Numbered from the stretch's first letter, positions 43,048 to 54,740 are shown. The stretch is 64,000 nt of DNA from Burkholderia sp. SRS-46 (GCF_004343775.1 NZ_PTXL01000001.1:372001-436000), one strand, 5' to 3'. The notes: a model not told the origin generated them from the sequence alone. Made by a program: numbers and translations.

Positions 43048-44520
43048 ATGATGACACTCACGCTGCGCAAATGGCTTGCCGTTGCGGCGGTGGCGGCTTG
43101 CCTGCCGCTCGTTCCGCATACCGCGGCGGCGGCTCCCGGTGCGAGCCTTCCCGATTTCGCGGATCTCGTCGAAAAGGTCGGTCCGGCCGTCGTGAACATC
43201 CGCACGACCGCCAACGTGCCGTCGGGCCCGCGCGGCGGCGCCTTCCCGCCGGGCTTCGACAACGGCGACATGTCGGAATTCTTCCGGCGCTTCTTCGGCA
43301 TTCCGCTGCCGCAGGCGCCCGGCAACCCGAAGAACGCGCCCCAGCAGCCCGACAATCCGCCCGACACCGAGCAGAACCGCGGCGTCGGCTCCGGCTTCAT
43401 CCTGTCGGCCGACGGCTACGTGATGACCAACGCGCACGTCGTCGACGACGCCGATACGATCTACGTGACGCTCACCGACAAGCGCGAGTTCAAGGCCAAG
43501 CTGATCGGCGTCGACGACCGCACGGACGTCGCGGTCGTGAAGATCCAGGCATCGAGCCTGCCGGTGGTCGCGATCGGCGATTCGAACAAGGTGCGCGTCG
43601 GCGAGTGGGTCGTCGCGATCGGCTCGCCGTTCGGCCTCGACAACACCGTCACGGCCGGCATCGTCAGCGCGAAGGGGCGCAACACCGGCGACTACCTGCC
43701 GTTCATCCAGACCGACGTGGCCGTGAACCCCGGCAACTCGGGCGGCCCGCTGATCAACATGCAGGGCGAGGTGATCGGCATCAACTCGCAGATCTACAGC
43801 CGCACCGGCGGCTTCATGGGCATTTCGTTCGCGATTCCGATCGACGAGGCGATGCGCGTGGCCGACCAGCTGAAGGCGTCGGGCAAGGTGACGCGCGGCC
43901 GGATCGCGGTGGCGATCGGCGAAGTGACGAAGGAAGTGGCGGATTCGATCGGCCTGCCGAAGGCGGAAGGCGCGCTCGTCAGCGCCGTCGAGCCGGGCGG
44001 GCCGGCCGAGAAGGCCGGGGTCCAGCCGGGCGACATCATCCTGAAGTTCAACGGCCGCCCGGTCGAGACGGCGTCGGACCTGCCGCGCATGGTCGGCGAC
44101 ATGAAGCCGGGCTCGAAGGCGACGCTCACCGTGTGGCGCAAGGGCCAGTCGCGCGATCTGCCGATCATGATCGCCGAGACGCCGACCGACACCACGGCGA
44201 AGGCCGACCCGGGCAAGAAATCGCCGCAGAAACCGCGCCAGAGCAACGCGCTCGGGTTGACGGTCAGCGACATTCCGGCCGATCAGCTGAAGACGCTGAA
44301 GCTGAAGAATGGGGTGCAGATCGATGGCGTCGACGGCCCGGCGGCCCGTGCGGGCCTGCAGCGCGGCGATATCGTGCTGCGCGTCGGCGACACCGACATC
44401 ACGAGCGCGAAGCAGTTCGCCGACGTCACCGCGCAGCTCGATCCGCAGAAGTCGATCGCGGTGCTCGTGCGGCGCGGCGACAACACGCAGTTTTTCCCGC
44501 TGCGTCCGCGTCAGAAGTAA
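43048..44520 (+). CDS. mucD: Periplasmic serine protease MucD (DegP/HtrA family)
   Basis: A 490-residue protein with a signal peptide (near residue 28). The protease domain has an intact triad: His130 in TNAHVV, Asp160 in RTDVAVVKI, Ser231 in NPGNSGGP. Two PDZ domains follow (near 290-375 and 400-485, with GLQRGDIVLRVGD in the second). It degrades misfolded envelope proteins and closes the rpoE-rseA-rseB-mucD unit. Confidence 0.96.
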   Translation: MMTLTLRKWLAVAAVAACLPLVPHTAAAAPGASLPDFADLVEKVGPAVVNIRTTANVPSGPRGGAFPPGFDNGDMSEFFRRFFGIPLPQAPGNPKNAPQQPDNPPDTEQNRGVGSGFILSADGYVMTNAHVVDDADTIYVTLTDKREFKAKLIGVDDRTDVAVVKIQASSLPVVAIGDSNKVRVGEWVVAIGSPFGLDNTVTAGIVSAKGRNTGDYLPFIQTDVAVNPGNSGGPLINMQGEVIGINSQIYSRTGGFMGISFAIPIDEAMRVADQLKASGKVTRGRIAVAIGEVTKEVADSIGLPKAEGALVSAVEPGGPAEKAGVQPGDIILKFNGRPVETASDLPRMVGDMKPGSKATLTVWRKGQSRDLPIMIAETPTDTTAKADPGKKSPQKPRQSNALGLTVSDIPADQLKTLKLKNGVQIDGVDGPAARAGLQRGDIVLRVGDTDITSAKQFADVTAQLDPQKSIAVLVRRGDNTQFFPLRPRQK

Positions 44521-44530
44521 CGGGCCGCCG

Positions 44531-44767
44531 ATGTTCACGCTCTACGGCCGCGGCTGGTGCCACCTGTGCGACGACCTGCGCGACGCACTGGCGCCGGTGG
44601 CGGCCGAATTCGGCGTGGCGGTCGACTACGTCGACATCGACGAGGATCCGGCACTCGTCGCCCGCTACGACGAGGACGTGCCGGTGCTGCTGCTGGACGG
44701 CACGGAAGTGTGTCGCCACCGGTTCGACGAGGCGCGGGTCCGGAGCGCGCTCCGCGCCCGGCGCTGA
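44531..44767 (+). CDS. Glutaredoxin-like small thiol protein
   Basis: A 78-residue thioredoxin-fold protein with the redox motif CHLC at residues 10-13 and the cis-Pro in DVPVLLLDG (near 51). It is of the short glutaredoxin family that often lies between mucD and lepA. It probably reduces a protein disulfide or helps metal handling; target unknown. It begins 10 bases after mucD. Confidence 0.88.
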   Translation: MFTLYGRGWCHLCDDLRDALAPVAAEFGVAVDYVDIDEDPALVARYDEDVPVLLLDGTEVCRHRFDEARVRSALRARR

Positions 44768-44900
44768 GGCTCCGCGCGGGCGGTCGCCAAAATGCCGCCC
44801 GGCGAGGGGGCTTTTCGGCTAAAATAGATCGTTTTTTCACCGACTTACAAGGCGTGCTCCGCAGTCGTCGAGCGCGCCTTTTTCGCTTGATCGGCACTGA

Positions 44901-46694
<1,794 letters not shown>

Positions 46695-46710
46695 CAGGAC
46701 TGATCCTTTT

Positions 46711-47604
46711 ATGAATTTTGCGCTGATTCTTTTCGTGCTCGTCGCGTTGACGGGCGTCGCGTGGGTGGCCGACAAGATGGTGTTCCTGCCGCAGCGCCGG
46801 CGGTCGGCGGATGCGGCGGTCGAGGCGTTCGACCTGCAGCAGTCGCGCATGGACAAGCGTTTCGCCGACGAGAACGCGGTTCAGACGCGTTCGAAGCTGC
46901 GCGACGACAAGCTGCGCCAGCCGTGGTGGCTCGAGTACACCGCGAGCTTCTTCCCGGTGATCCTCGCGGTGTTCGTCGTGCGCTCGTTCATCGTCGAGCC
47001 GTTCAAGATCCCGTCGGGTTCGATGGTGCCGACGCTGCTCGTCGGCGACTTCATCCTCGTGAACAAGTTCGACTACGGCCTGCGCATGCCGATCACGAAC
47101 ACGAAGATCACGCAGGGCCGTTCGCTCGAGCGCGGCGACGTCGTGGTGTTCCGCTATCCGAAGGACGAGTCGGTCGACTACATCAAGCGCGTGATCGGCC
47201 TGCCGGGCGACACCGTCGCGTACCAGGACAAGCAGCTGACGATCAACGGCAAGCCGGTGCCCGAAACGCCGCTGGCCGATTTCTTCGACGACGAACGCCA
47301 GAACTACGCGAAGCAGTTCGACGAATCGCTCGACGGCCGCAAGAACGCGATTCTCAACAATCCCGCAGTGCCGCCGTTCGTGATGGGCGCGTACGACTAT
47401 CCGTATCGCGACAACTGCACGTACAACAGCCGCGGCGTGATCTGCAAGGTGCCGGCCGGTCACTACTTCATGATGGGCGACAACCGCGACAACAGCGCGG
47501 ACAGCCGCTACTGGGGTTTCGTGCCGGACAAGAACATCGTCGGCCGCGCGTTCTTCATCTGGATGAACTTCGGCGACCTGAAGCGCATCGGTTCCTTCAA
47601 CTGA
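46711..47604 (+). CDS. lepB: Signal peptidase I
   Basis: Cuts signal peptides from exported proteins. A 297-residue protein with two membrane helices (about 2-20 and 74-92). The catalytic Ser104 is in IPSGSMVPTLLVGD, and the general-base Lys159 in DYIKRVIGLPGD. Box E GDNRDNSADSRYWGFV is near 256. It follows lepA directly, the classic lepA-lepB pair. Confidence 0.97.
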   Translation: MNFALILFVLVALTGVAWVADKMVFLPQRRRSADAAVEAFDLQQSRMDKRFADENAVQTRSKLRDDKLRQPWWLEYTASFFPVILAVFVVRSFIVEPFKIPSGSMVPTLLVGDFILVNKFDYGLRMPITNTKITQGRSLERGDVVVFRYPKDESVDYIKRVIGLPGDTVAYQDKQLTINGKPVPETPLADFFDDERQNYAKQFDESLDGRKNAILNNPAVPPFVMGAYDYPYRDNCTYNSRGVICKVPAGHYFMMGDNRDNSADSRYWGFVPDKNIVGRAFFIWMNFGDLKRIGSFN

Positions 47605-47621
47605 TCTCGCTCGACTCACGC

Positions 47622-47656
47622 GCACGACGCGACGCACGGGCCGCGTCGCGTCGTGC
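47622..47656 (+). promoter_or_regulatory. Strong hairpin in the lepB-rnc interval
   Basis: A perfect 14-bp stem GCACGACGCGACGC (47622-47635) / GCGTCGCGTCGTGC (47643-47656), loop of 7, with no T-run. It lies in any transcript that reads from lepB into rnc. It may be an RNase III processing site. Confidence 0.6.
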
Positions 47657-47721
47657 CGAACTACTTTAAGAACCGGCGGTAACACCGCTTCGTCACGCCT
47701 CTTCGGGTCCGGCCGCGCCGT

Positions 47722-47750
47722 TTCGGCGCGACCGGCGCCCGCGTTATACT
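47722..47750 (+). promoter_or_regulatory. Candidate rnc promoter, apparently leaderless
   Basis: TTCGGC (47722-47727), 17 bases, TATACT (47745-47750). The ATG of rnc begins 8 bases after the -10 ends, so the mRNA would start at or next to the AUG. A 7-bp CGCGCCG/CGGCGCG stem overlaps the -35. Confidence 0.5.
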
Positions 47751-47757
47751 TCTGCAC

Positions 47758-49020
47758 ATGCCCCTATCTCAGTTGGAAAGCCGGCTGCGCTACGAATTTC
47801 GCAATGCGGAATTGCTGCGCCAGGCTTTGACCCATCGCAGTCACAGTTCCACGCACAACGAACGGCTCGAGTTTCTCGGCGATTCCGTTCTGAATTGCGC
47901 GGTGGCCGCCCTTTTGTTCCAGCGTTTCAGCAAGCTGGACGAAGGCGATCTGTCGCGTGTACGGGCGAACCTCGTCAAGCAGCAGTCGCTGTACGAAATC
48001 GCTCAGGCCCTGAATATTTCCGATGGGCTGCGGCTCGGCGAAGGCGAACTGCGCAGCGGCGGGTTCCGCCGGCCGTCGATCCTCGCGGACGCGTTCGAAG
48101 CCATCATCGGGGCCGTGTTCCTCGATGGCGGCTTCGAAGCCGCCCAGGGGGTGATCAAGCGGCTCTACGTACCGATTCTCGATCACATCGATCCGCGCAC
48201 GCTCGGCAAGGACGCGAAGACGCTGCTGCAGGAATACCTGCAGGGGCACAAGATCGCGCTGCCGACCTACACGGTCGTCGCCACGCATGGTGCGGCGCAC
48301 AATCAGCAGTTCGAGGTCGAATGCACGGTGCCGAAGCTGGACGTGAAAGTGTCCGGTTCCGGCGCAAGCCGCCGTGCGGCCGAGCAGGCCGCCGCGAAGA
48401 AGGCGCTCGACGAGGTGATGGCGGCCGCGCCGATGCCGGCCGCGAAGCCGAAGCGTTCGAAGAACGCACGCGCGGCCAAGCATGTCGAGCCGGAGATCGT
48501 GCCCGGCGTGAAAGGCGTCCAGGAAGCGCTCGACCTGCGCTCGCCCGAGCGGAAGGAGCGCGCCGCGGCGCGCGCCGAAGCGAAGGCCGCGGCCGCCGGC
48601 GATACGGCGGAGCCGGCCGAGCGCACGGTGCAGGCGCCGGTCGCCACGATTCGCGCCGCGCACGTCGAGCATGGTGCGGACCGCGCCGAGCGGGCCGCGA
48701 AGTCGGCGGCCGCGGACAAACTGGCTGACAAGCCGGCCGAGAAGTCGTCCGACAAGCCTGCCGAACGCGCGGACGGCGCGCCGAAAGCCGTCGACAAGCC
48801 GTCCGACCCCGCGCCTCGCGCCGCCGACAATGCGGCCGGGCAAGGCGAGCCCGCACCGCGCACCGCCGACAAGCCGTCCGCCGGCAACGATGCCGCGCCG
48901 CGCGCGCTCGCCGAGCGTGCGACGCCGCGCGGGCGCGACGTGACGTCCGGCCCGGACGCGACACCCGGCGAACCGAGCCTCGCCGCCGCGCCGGCGCGCG
49001 TGGCCGATGCCGGCCACTGA
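47758..49020 (+). CDS. rnc: Ribonuclease III with long C-terminal extension
   Basis: Cuts double-stranded RNA in rRNA maturation and mRNA control. Residues 1-150 are the nuclease domain ([20 protein letters not shown] near 37-56). Residues about 155-222 are the dsRNA-binding domain ([22 protein letters not shown]). Residues about 225-420 are an extra low-complexity tail rich in Ala, Lys, Pro and Asp, with DKPxE-like repeats. Typical RNase III is about 226 residues, so the tail nearly doubles it. The first gene of rnc-era-recO-pdxJ-acpS. Confidence 0.96.
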   Translation: MPLSQLESRLRYEFRNAELLRQALTHRSHSSTHNERLEFLGDSVLNCAVAALLFQRFSKLDEGDLSRVRANLVKQQSLYEIAQALNISDGLRLGEGELRSGGFRRPSILADAFEAIIGAVFLDGGFEAAQGVIKRLYVPILDHIDPRTLGKDAKTLLQEYLQGHKIALPTYTVVATHGAAHNQQFEVECTVPKLDVKVSGSGASRRAAEQAAAKKALDEVMAAAPMPAAKPKRSKNARAAKHVEPEIVPGVKGVQEALDLRSPERKERAAARAEAKAAAAGDTAEPAERTVQAPVATIRAAHVEHGADRAERAAKSAAADKLADKPAEKSSDKPAERADGAPKAVDKPSDPAPRAADNAAGQGEPAPRTADKPSAGNDAAPRALAERATPRGRDVTSGPDATPGEPSLAAAPARVADAGH

Positions 49021-49080
49021 ATTGCCCATCGATCGTGCCGCGCGCCGCGCGGCCGGTTCCGAACCTGTCTCCCAATCGAT

Positions 49081-49980
49081 ATGAACGCTACCGCCCCCAC
49101 TGGTTTCCGCTGCGGCATGATCGCGATCGTGGGCCGTCCGAACGTCGGCAAGTCGACGCTGATGAACGCGCTTGTCGGCCAGAAGATCAGCATCACGTCG
49201 CGCAAGGCGCAGACGACCCGCCACCGCATCACCGGCATCAACACGACCGAAGACGCGCAGTTCATCTTCGTCGACACGCCCGGTTTCCAGACCCGCCACA
49301 GCACCGCGCTGAACCGCTCGCTGAACCGCGCGGTCACGTCGACGCTGACGTCGGTCGACACCATCCTGTTCGTGATCGAGGCGGGCCGCTTCGGCCCGGA
49401 CGACCAGAAGGTGCTCGACCTGATTCCGCCCGGCGTGCCGACGCTGCTGATCACGAACAAGATCGACCGCGTGTCCGACAAGGCGACGCTGTTCCCGTTC
49501 ATGCAGAAGATGAGCGCGCTGCGCGAGTTCGCCGAACTCGTGCCGCTGTCGGCCCAGCAGCCGGCGGACATCAAGCGCCTGCTCGAGACGATCAAGCCGT
49601 ACCTGCCGGAAGGCCAGCCGATCTACGGCGAGGACGAACTGACCGATCGCAGCTCGCGCTTCCTCGCGGCCGAGATCCTGCGCGAGAAGGTGTTCCGCTG
49701 GACCGGCGACGAGCTGCCGTATACGAGCACCGTCTTGATCGACAAGTTCGAGGAGGAAGGGCGCCTGAAGCGCATCTTCGCGACGATCCTCGTCGAGCGC
49801 GATTCGCACAAGGCGATGGTGATCGGCAAGAAGGGCGAGAAGCTCAAGCAGATCAGCACCGAGGCGCGGATGGACATGGAGCGGCTGTTCGACGGCCCCG
49901 TGTATCTCGAAACCTTCGTCAAGGTGAAGAGCGGCTGGGCCGACAACGAAGCGGGGCTTCGTGCCTATGGGTACGAATGA
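49081..49980 (+). CDS. era: GTPase Era
   Basis: A 299-residue ribosome-assembly GTPase. G1 GRPNVGKST (near 18-26), G3 DTPGFQ, G4 NKID (near 128), and a C-terminal KH domain ([24 protein letters not shown], near 247-270) that binds the 3' end of 16S rRNA. The stop overlaps the recO start region. Confidence 0.98.
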   Translation: MNATAPTGFRCGMIAIVGRPNVGKSTLMNALVGQKISITSRKAQTTRHRITGINTTEDAQFIFVDTPGFQTRHSTALNRSLNRAVTSTLTSVDTILFVIEAGRFGPDDQKVLDLIPPGVPTLLITNKIDRVSDKATLFPFMQKMSALREFAELVPLSAQQPADIKRLLETIKPYLPEGQPIYGEDELTDRSSRFLAAEILREKVFRWTGDELPYTSTVLIDKFEEEGRLKRIFATILVERDSHKAMVIGKKGEKLKQISTEARMDMERLFDGPVYLETFVKVKSGWADNEAGLRAYGYE

Positions 49981-50803
49981 CGCGCTGACGTCGACCGAAG
50001 ACGCGGTGGCACCCGGCGCGGACGACGCGCCGCCTGCCGCGCCCCCCGCACCGCCGCGCAAGACGCGGCGGGCGACGTCTCGCACGTCCGATTTCCGCGT
50101 CGCCGAGCAGCCGGCGTTCGTGCTGCACAGCTACCCCCATCGCGAAACGAGCCTGATCATCGACGTGCTGACGCGCGACCACGGCCGGCTCGCGCTCGTC
50201 GCGAAAGGCGCGAAGCGCCCGCACTCCGCGCTGCGCGGCGTGCTGCAGACGTTCCAGCCGCTGCTGCTGTCGTGGTCGGGCAAGTCCGAGGTGCGCACCC
50301 TGACGGGCGCCGAATGGGTCGGCGGGATGCTGCCGCTCGCCGGCGACGCGCTGCTGTGCGGCTTCTACGCGAACGAGCTGCTCGTGAAATTCTGCGCGCG
50401 CGAGGATCCGCAGCCGCCGCTGTTCAATCACTACGTGGTGACGCTTACGCGCCTCGCGCACGGCGAGCCCGCGGTGCAGGTGCTGCGCTCGTTCGAGCGC
50501 GTGCTGCTGCGCGAGACCGGCTATGCGATGGCACTGCACCGCACGGTTGCGCGCCGCGCGGTCGAGCCCGACCGCCTGTACGTGTTCGATCCGGAGCGCG
50601 GCGTGCGCAACGCGGACGACGACGTGCCGTCGCACTGGCCGGTGATCGCGGGCCAGACGTTGCTCGACATGGAGCAGGACGATTACCATCGAGCCCAGAC
50701 CGTCGCGCAAAGCAAGACGCTGATGCGCTTCCTGCTCAACACCTACCTCGGCGGCACGCCGCTCGCCACGCGCCAGATCCTGATCGACCTGCAAAACCTA
50801 TGA
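49967..50803 (+). CDS. recO: DNA repair protein RecO
   Basis: A 278-residue mediator that loads RecA with RecR. The N-terminal OB fold is at [35 protein letters not shown] (near 46-80), after a Glu/Ala/Pro-rich extension of about 40 residues. The ATG at 49967 overlaps era by 14 bases; a GTG two codons upstream is possible. The stop overlaps the pdxJ start (ATGA). Confidence 0.94.
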   Translation: MGTNDALTSTEDAVAPGADDAPPAAPPAPPRKTRRATSRTSDFRVAEQPAFVLHSYPHRETSLIIDVLTRDHGRLALVAKGAKRPHSALRGVLQTFQPLLLSWSGKSEVRTLTGAEWVGGMLPLAGDALLCGFYANELLVKFCAREDPQPPLFNHYVVTLTRLAHGEPAVQVLRSFERVLLRETGYAMALHRTVARRAVEPDRLYVFDPERGVRNADDDVPSHWPVIAGQTLLDMEQDDYHRAQTVAQSKTLMRFLLNTYLGGTPLATRQILIDLQNL

Positions 50804-51573
50804 GCTTCTTCCTGACCTCGCCCACCGCCATCGACCTCGGCGTCAACATCGACCACGTCGCGACGCTGCGCAACGCGCGCGGCACGACCTATCCGGACCC
50901 GATCCGCGCGGCGCTGGCCGCGGAAGAAGCGGGCGCCGACGCGATCACGCTGCATCTGCGCGAGGACCGCCGGCACATCGTCGACGCGGACGTGCGCAAG
51001 CTGCGCCCGCTGCTGAAGACGCGGATGAACCTCGAATGCGCGGTGACGGCCGAGATGCTCGACATCGCCTGCGAAGTGCAGCCGCACGATGCGTGTCTCG
51101 TGCCGGAAAAGCGCGAGGAGCTGACGACCGAAGGCGGCCTCGACGTCGCGGGCCGCTTCGAGGCCGTGCGTGCGGCGTGCAAGCAGCTCGCCGACGCGGG
51201 CGTGCGCGTGTCGCTGTTCATCGACCCGGACGAGACGCAGATCCGCGCGGCGCAGGAAACGGGCGCGCCGGTGATCGAGCTGCATACGGGCCGCTACGCG
51301 GATGCGCACGACGCAGCCGAGCAGCAGCGCGAATACGAGCGCATCGTCGCGAGCGTGCAGGTTGGCCAGCAGCTCGGCCTGAAGGTCAACGCGGGGCACG
51401 GCCTGCATTACACGAACGTGCAGCAGATCGCCGCGATCGACGGCATCGTCGAACTGAACATCGGCCACGCGATCGTCGCGCATTCGATCTTCGCGGGCTG
51501 GGACAACGCGGTGCGCGAGATGAAGGCAATCATGGTCGCCGCGCGCGTCGCGGCGCTGCACGGCACGCGCTGA
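50800..51573 (+). CDS. pdxJ: Pyridoxine 5'-phosphate synthase
   Basis: A 257-residue TIM barrel that makes pyridoxine phosphate from deoxyxylulose phosphate and aminoacetone phosphate derivative. [16 protein letters not shown] (near 14-29), HLREDRRHI (near 51) and [11 protein letters not shown] (near 206) carry the active-site residues. It is translationally coupled to recO and precedes acpS, the same order as in E. coli. Confidence 0.97.
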   Translation: MSFFLTSPTAIDLGVNIDHVATLRNARGTTYPDPIRAALAAEEAGADAITLHLREDRRHIVDADVRKLRPLLKTRMNLECAVTAEMLDIACEVQPHDACLVPEKREELTTEGGLDVAGRFEAVRAACKQLADAGVRVSLFIDPDETQIRAAQETGAPVIELHTGRYADAHDAAEQQREYERIVASVQVGQQLGLKVNAGHGLHYTNVQQIAAIDGIVELNIGHAIVAHSIFAGWDNAVREMKAIMVAARVAALHGTR

Positions 51574-51590
51574 GCCGAGCGGAACAACGT

Positions 51591-52010
51591 ATGGCGATCT
51601 ACGGCATCGGCACCGACGTCGTCCAGGTGAGCCGGGTCGCGGCGGTGCTCGAGCGCACCGGTGGCCGGTTCGCCGAGAAAGTGCTCGGACCCGACGAGCT
51701 GCGGGTCTTCCACGCGCGCCGCGCGCGTTCCGAGGCGCGCGGCATCGCGTTCCTCGCGACGCGCTTCTCCGCGAAGGAAGCGTTCTCGAAGGCGATCGGG
51801 CTCGGCATGCACTGGCCGATGACGTGGCGCGCGCTGCAAACCCTCAATCAACCGAGCGGCGAACCGTATGTCGTCGCGTCCGGCGAACTGGCCGACTGGC
51901 TCGCGGCGCGCGGCATCACCGCCCGCGTGACGGTCAGCGACGAGCGCGACTACGCGGTGTCGTTCGTGATCGCCGAGACCGACCAGCCGGTTGCCCGAAC
52001 TTCTCCCTGA
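51591..52010 (+). CDS. acpS: Holo-ACP synthase
   Basis: Transfers 4'-phosphopantetheine from CoA to Ser37 of ACP. A 139-residue protein. [14 protein letters not shown] (residues 3-16) holds the Mg-binding Asp, and [14 protein letters not shown] (near 59-72) the second metal Glu. It starts 17 bases after pdxJ. It completes the ACP supply for the fab genes further left. Confidence 0.96.
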   Translation: MAIYGIGTDVVQVSRVAAVLERTGGRFAEKVLGPDELRVFHARRARSEARGIAFLATRFSAKEAFSKAIGLGMHWPMTWRALQTLNQPSGEPYVVASGELADWLAARGITARVTVSDERDYAVSFVIAETDQPVARTSP

Positions 52011-52025
52011 CGGATTCCCGATTCG

Positions 52026-53054
52026 ATGAAAACGACTCCCGGCCCGGTCATGCTCGACGTCGTCGGCACGGCCCTGACGCGCGACGATGCGCGCCGTCTT
52101 GCGCATCCGAACACCGGTGGCGTGATCCTGTTCGCGCGGCATTTCCAGAACCGCGCGCAACTGTCCGCGCTGACCGACGCGATCCGCGCGATCCGCGAAG
52201 ACATGCTGATCGCCGTCGACCACGAGGGCGGCCGCGTGCAGCGCTTCCGTACCGACGGGTTCACGGTGCTGCCCGCGATGCGCCGCCTCGGCGAACTGTG
52301 GGACCGCGACGTGCTGCTCGCGAGCAAGGTCGCGACGGCGGTCGGCTACATCCTCGCGGCCGAACTGCGCGCGTGCGGGATCGACATGAGCTTCGCTCCG
52401 GTGCTCGATCTCGACTACGGCCACTCGAAGGTGATCGGCGATCGCGCGTTCCATCGCGATCCGCGCGTCGTCACGCTGCTCGCGAAGGCGGTCAACCACG
52501 GGCTCGCGCTCGCCGGCATGGCGAACTGCGGCAAGCATTTCCCGGGGCACGGCTTCGCGGAAGCCGATTCGCACGTCGCACTGCCGACCGACGACCGGCC
52601 GCTCGACACGATCCTCGCGAACGACGTCGCGCCGTACGACTGGCTCGGCCTGTCGCTGTCGGCGGTGATTCCCGCGCACGTGATCTACACGCAGGTCGAT
52701 GCGCGGCCGGCCGGTTTCTCGCAGGTCTGGCTGCAGGACATCCTGCGCGGCCGGCTCGGCTTCACGGGCGCGATCTTCAGCGACGACTTGTCGATGGAAG
52801 CCGCGCGCGAAGGCGGCACGCTCACGCAGGCGGCCGACGCGGCACTCGCGGCCGGCTGCGACATGGTGCTCGTCTGCAACCAGCCGGAAGCGGCCGAAGC
52901 CGTACTGGACGGCCTGAAGGCACAGCCGTCGCCGGAGTCGGTGCGCCGCATCAAGCGGATGCGCGCGCGCGGCAAGCCGCTCAAGTGGGACAAGCTGGTC
53001 GAGCAGCCCGAGTACCAGCGCGCGCAGGTGCTGCTGCGCAGCGCGCTGGCATAA
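52026..53054 (+). CDS. nagZ: Beta-N-acetylhexosaminidase NagZ
   Basis: A 342-residue GH3 enzyme that removes GlcNAc from muropeptides in cell-wall recycling, making the signal that AmpR-type systems read. GGVILFARHFQN (near 30-41), DHEGGRVQRF (near 61-70), GKHFPGHGFAEADSH (near 169-183, catalytic His) and SDDLSMEAA (near 251, nucleophile Asp) are intact. It follows acpS closely and ends at a shared terminator. Confidence 0.97.
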   Translation: MKTTPGPVMLDVVGTALTRDDARRLAHPNTGGVILFARHFQNRAQLSALTDAIRAIREDMLIAVDHEGGRVQRFRTDGFTVLPAMRRLGELWDRDVLLASKVATAVGYILAAELRACGIDMSFAPVLDLDYGHSKVIGDRAFHRDPRVVTLLAKAVNHGLALAGMANCGKHFPGHGFAEADSHVALPTDDRPLDTILANDVAPYDWLGLSLSAVIPAHVIYTQVDARPAGFSQVWLQDILRGRLGFTGAIFSDDLSMEAAREGGTLTQAADAALAAGCDMVLVCNQPEAAEAVLDGLKAQPSPESVRRIKRMRARGKPLKWDKLVEQPEYQRAQVLLRSALA

Positions 53055-53078
53055 GCGGGGCGGGCGCCGCCCGAACGA

Positions 53079-53120
53079 AAAAATAGCCCGGATCGGCTCA
53101 TGTCGATTCGGGCTATTTGC
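53079..53120. terminator. Bidirectional terminator between nagZ and the response regulator
   Basis: AAATAGCCCG (53081-53090) pairs with CGGGCTATTT (53109-53118) around an 18-base loop, with A and T runs on both sides, between convergent genes. Confidence 0.8.
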
Positions 53121-53134
53121 TTTTCAGCCGGCGC

Positions 53135-54520
53135 TCAATTCACCTTCATCCGCTGCAGCTTGTTGTACAGCGTCTTCGGGCTGATGCCGAGCAGCGTCGC
53201 CGCGCGATGGCGCGTGCCGCCGACCGCATCGAGGGTCGCGCGGATCAGCAGGTCCTCGACATCCGACAACGGCGTGCCCACCTTGATCTGCACGCTGCTG
53301 CCGTTCAGCGCGGCGCCGGCGGAGAAGCTGGCTTCGCCCGCGCGCAGCGTGTCGATGAAGTCGCCGGACGCGTCGTACGCGAAGCGCACGCGTTCCTGCA
53401 ATTCACGCACGTTGCCCGGCCATTCGTAGGACAGGCATTCGCGCACGAAACCCGGGGCGGCGCGCTTGTCGGTCGTGCTGCGGCCGGTTGCGAGCGCGTC
53501 CCGGTTCAGTTCGTCGATCAGCGCATCGGCGATCGCCAGTGCGTCGCCGTCGCGCTCGCGCAGCGGCGGCATCGTGACCGACGACGCATCGAGACGCAGC
53601 CACAGATCTTCGCGCAGCGTGCCGTTCGCCACCGCTTCGCGCGCCGGGCGGCGCGTGGTGGCGATCAGCCGGAAGTCGCTCGCAACCGGGCTCGTGCCGC
53701 CGATGCGCATGAAGTTCTGCGAATCGAGCGCCCGCAGCAGCGCTTCCTGCAGCACGACCGGCAGCGCGGTGATTTCGTCGAGGAACAGCGTGCCGCCGCC
53801 CGCCTGCTCGAACAGGCCGGTCTCGCGCCGCTCGGCGCCGTCGAACGCGCCGCGCTCGTGGCCGAACAGCACGCTGTCGAGCGACGCGCCCTGGCGGCCG
53901 GCCTGCGCGAGCGAGCGGCAGTCGAACGCGACGAACGGCCCCTTGCGGCGGCGGCTCAGCTCGTGCAGCGTGCGCGCGGCCAGCTTCTTGCCGGTGCCGG
54001 CTTCGCCCGCGAACAGTACGGCCGTCTCGGTGCGCGCGTTGTGCTCGATCATGTCGTAGACGTGCTGCATCGCGTCGCTGTGGCCGACCAGCGCGCCGAA
54101 GCGGCCGAGATGCCGCAGCGACGCACGCAGCGACTGCACTTCGTCGATCAGTTCGTATGGCCGCGGAATGCGCGCGAGCAGGCTGCGCAGGCGCGGGATG
54201 TTGATCGGCTTGAGCAGGTAGTCCCAGATCCCGTGGCGCAGGCCTTCGATCGCGCTTTCGACCGTCGCGTTGCCGGTCAGCACGATGACGGGCAGCGAGC
54301 CGTTCGGCTGCTGCTGCGGCAGGTGCTGAAGCAGGTCGAACCCGCTGCCGTCCGGAAGGTTCAGGTCGACGAGGACCACGTCGGGAATCGAGCGGCCGAG
54401 TGCGGTGCGCGCTTCGGCGAGCGACGCAGCCGTGTCGACCGAGAAGCCGTCCGCGGCGAGCAGCGCGGTGAGGCCGGACAGACTATTGGGATCGTCTTCG
54501 ACAATCAGGGCGTGTGGCAT
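53135..54520 (-). CDS. Orphan Fis-type response regulator with altered GAFTGA loop
   Basis: A 461-residue NtrC-like protein. REC domain with phospho-acceptor Asp52 (VVLVDLNLPDGSG) and Lys104. AAA+ domain with Walker A GEAGTGKK (172-179) and Walker B GGTLFLDE. Sensor [14 protein letters not shown] is present. The C-terminal Fis helix-turn-helix is HRAATLLGISPKTLYNKLQ. The loop that normally reads GAFTGA and touches sigma-54 is GAFDGA at 224-229. No histidine kinase is adjacent. The second ATG (54520) is used because MPHALIVEDD is the REC start. Whether it works with sigma-54 is unsure. Confidence 0.9.
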   Translation of the reverse strand: MPHALIVEDDPNSLSGLTALLAADGFSVDTAASLAEARTALGRSIPDVVLVDLNLPDGSGFDLLQHLPQQQPNGSLPVIVLTGNATVESAIEGLRHGIWDYLLKPINIPRLRSLLARIPRPYELIDEVQSLRASLRHLGRFGALVGHSDAMQHVYDMIEHNARTETAVLFAGEAGTGKKLAARTLHELSRRRKGPFVAFDCRSLAQAGRQGASLDSVLFGHERGAFDGAERRETGLFEQAGGGTLFLDEITALPVVLQEALLRALDSQNFMRIGGTSPVASDFRLIATTRRPAREAVANGTLREDLWLRLDASSVTMPPLRERDGDALAIADALIDELNRDALATGRSTTDKRAAPGFVRECLSYEWPGNVRELQERVRFAYDASGDFIDTLRAGEASFSAGAALNGSSVQIKVGTPLSDVEDLLIRATLDAVGGTRHRAATLLGISPKTLYNKLQRMKVN

Positions 54521-54740
54521 GGTGGACGCGTGTCGTGTCAACAAATGAGGCGGGCCATCGGCCGAGAATCCGCAGCCGCATTTTTGAGATTAAAAACTGA
54601 TTTTATGCCCCGGTGAACGCGTGACGCAGATTATTTCTCCGTTGCTATAAAACAGTTACCGATGATACAAATTGAATATCTTTATCGATGGATTTTGTGC
54701 TTCATCTCGCTGCGGAGTGGGGTGCGCTGTTGCGGCCGGC

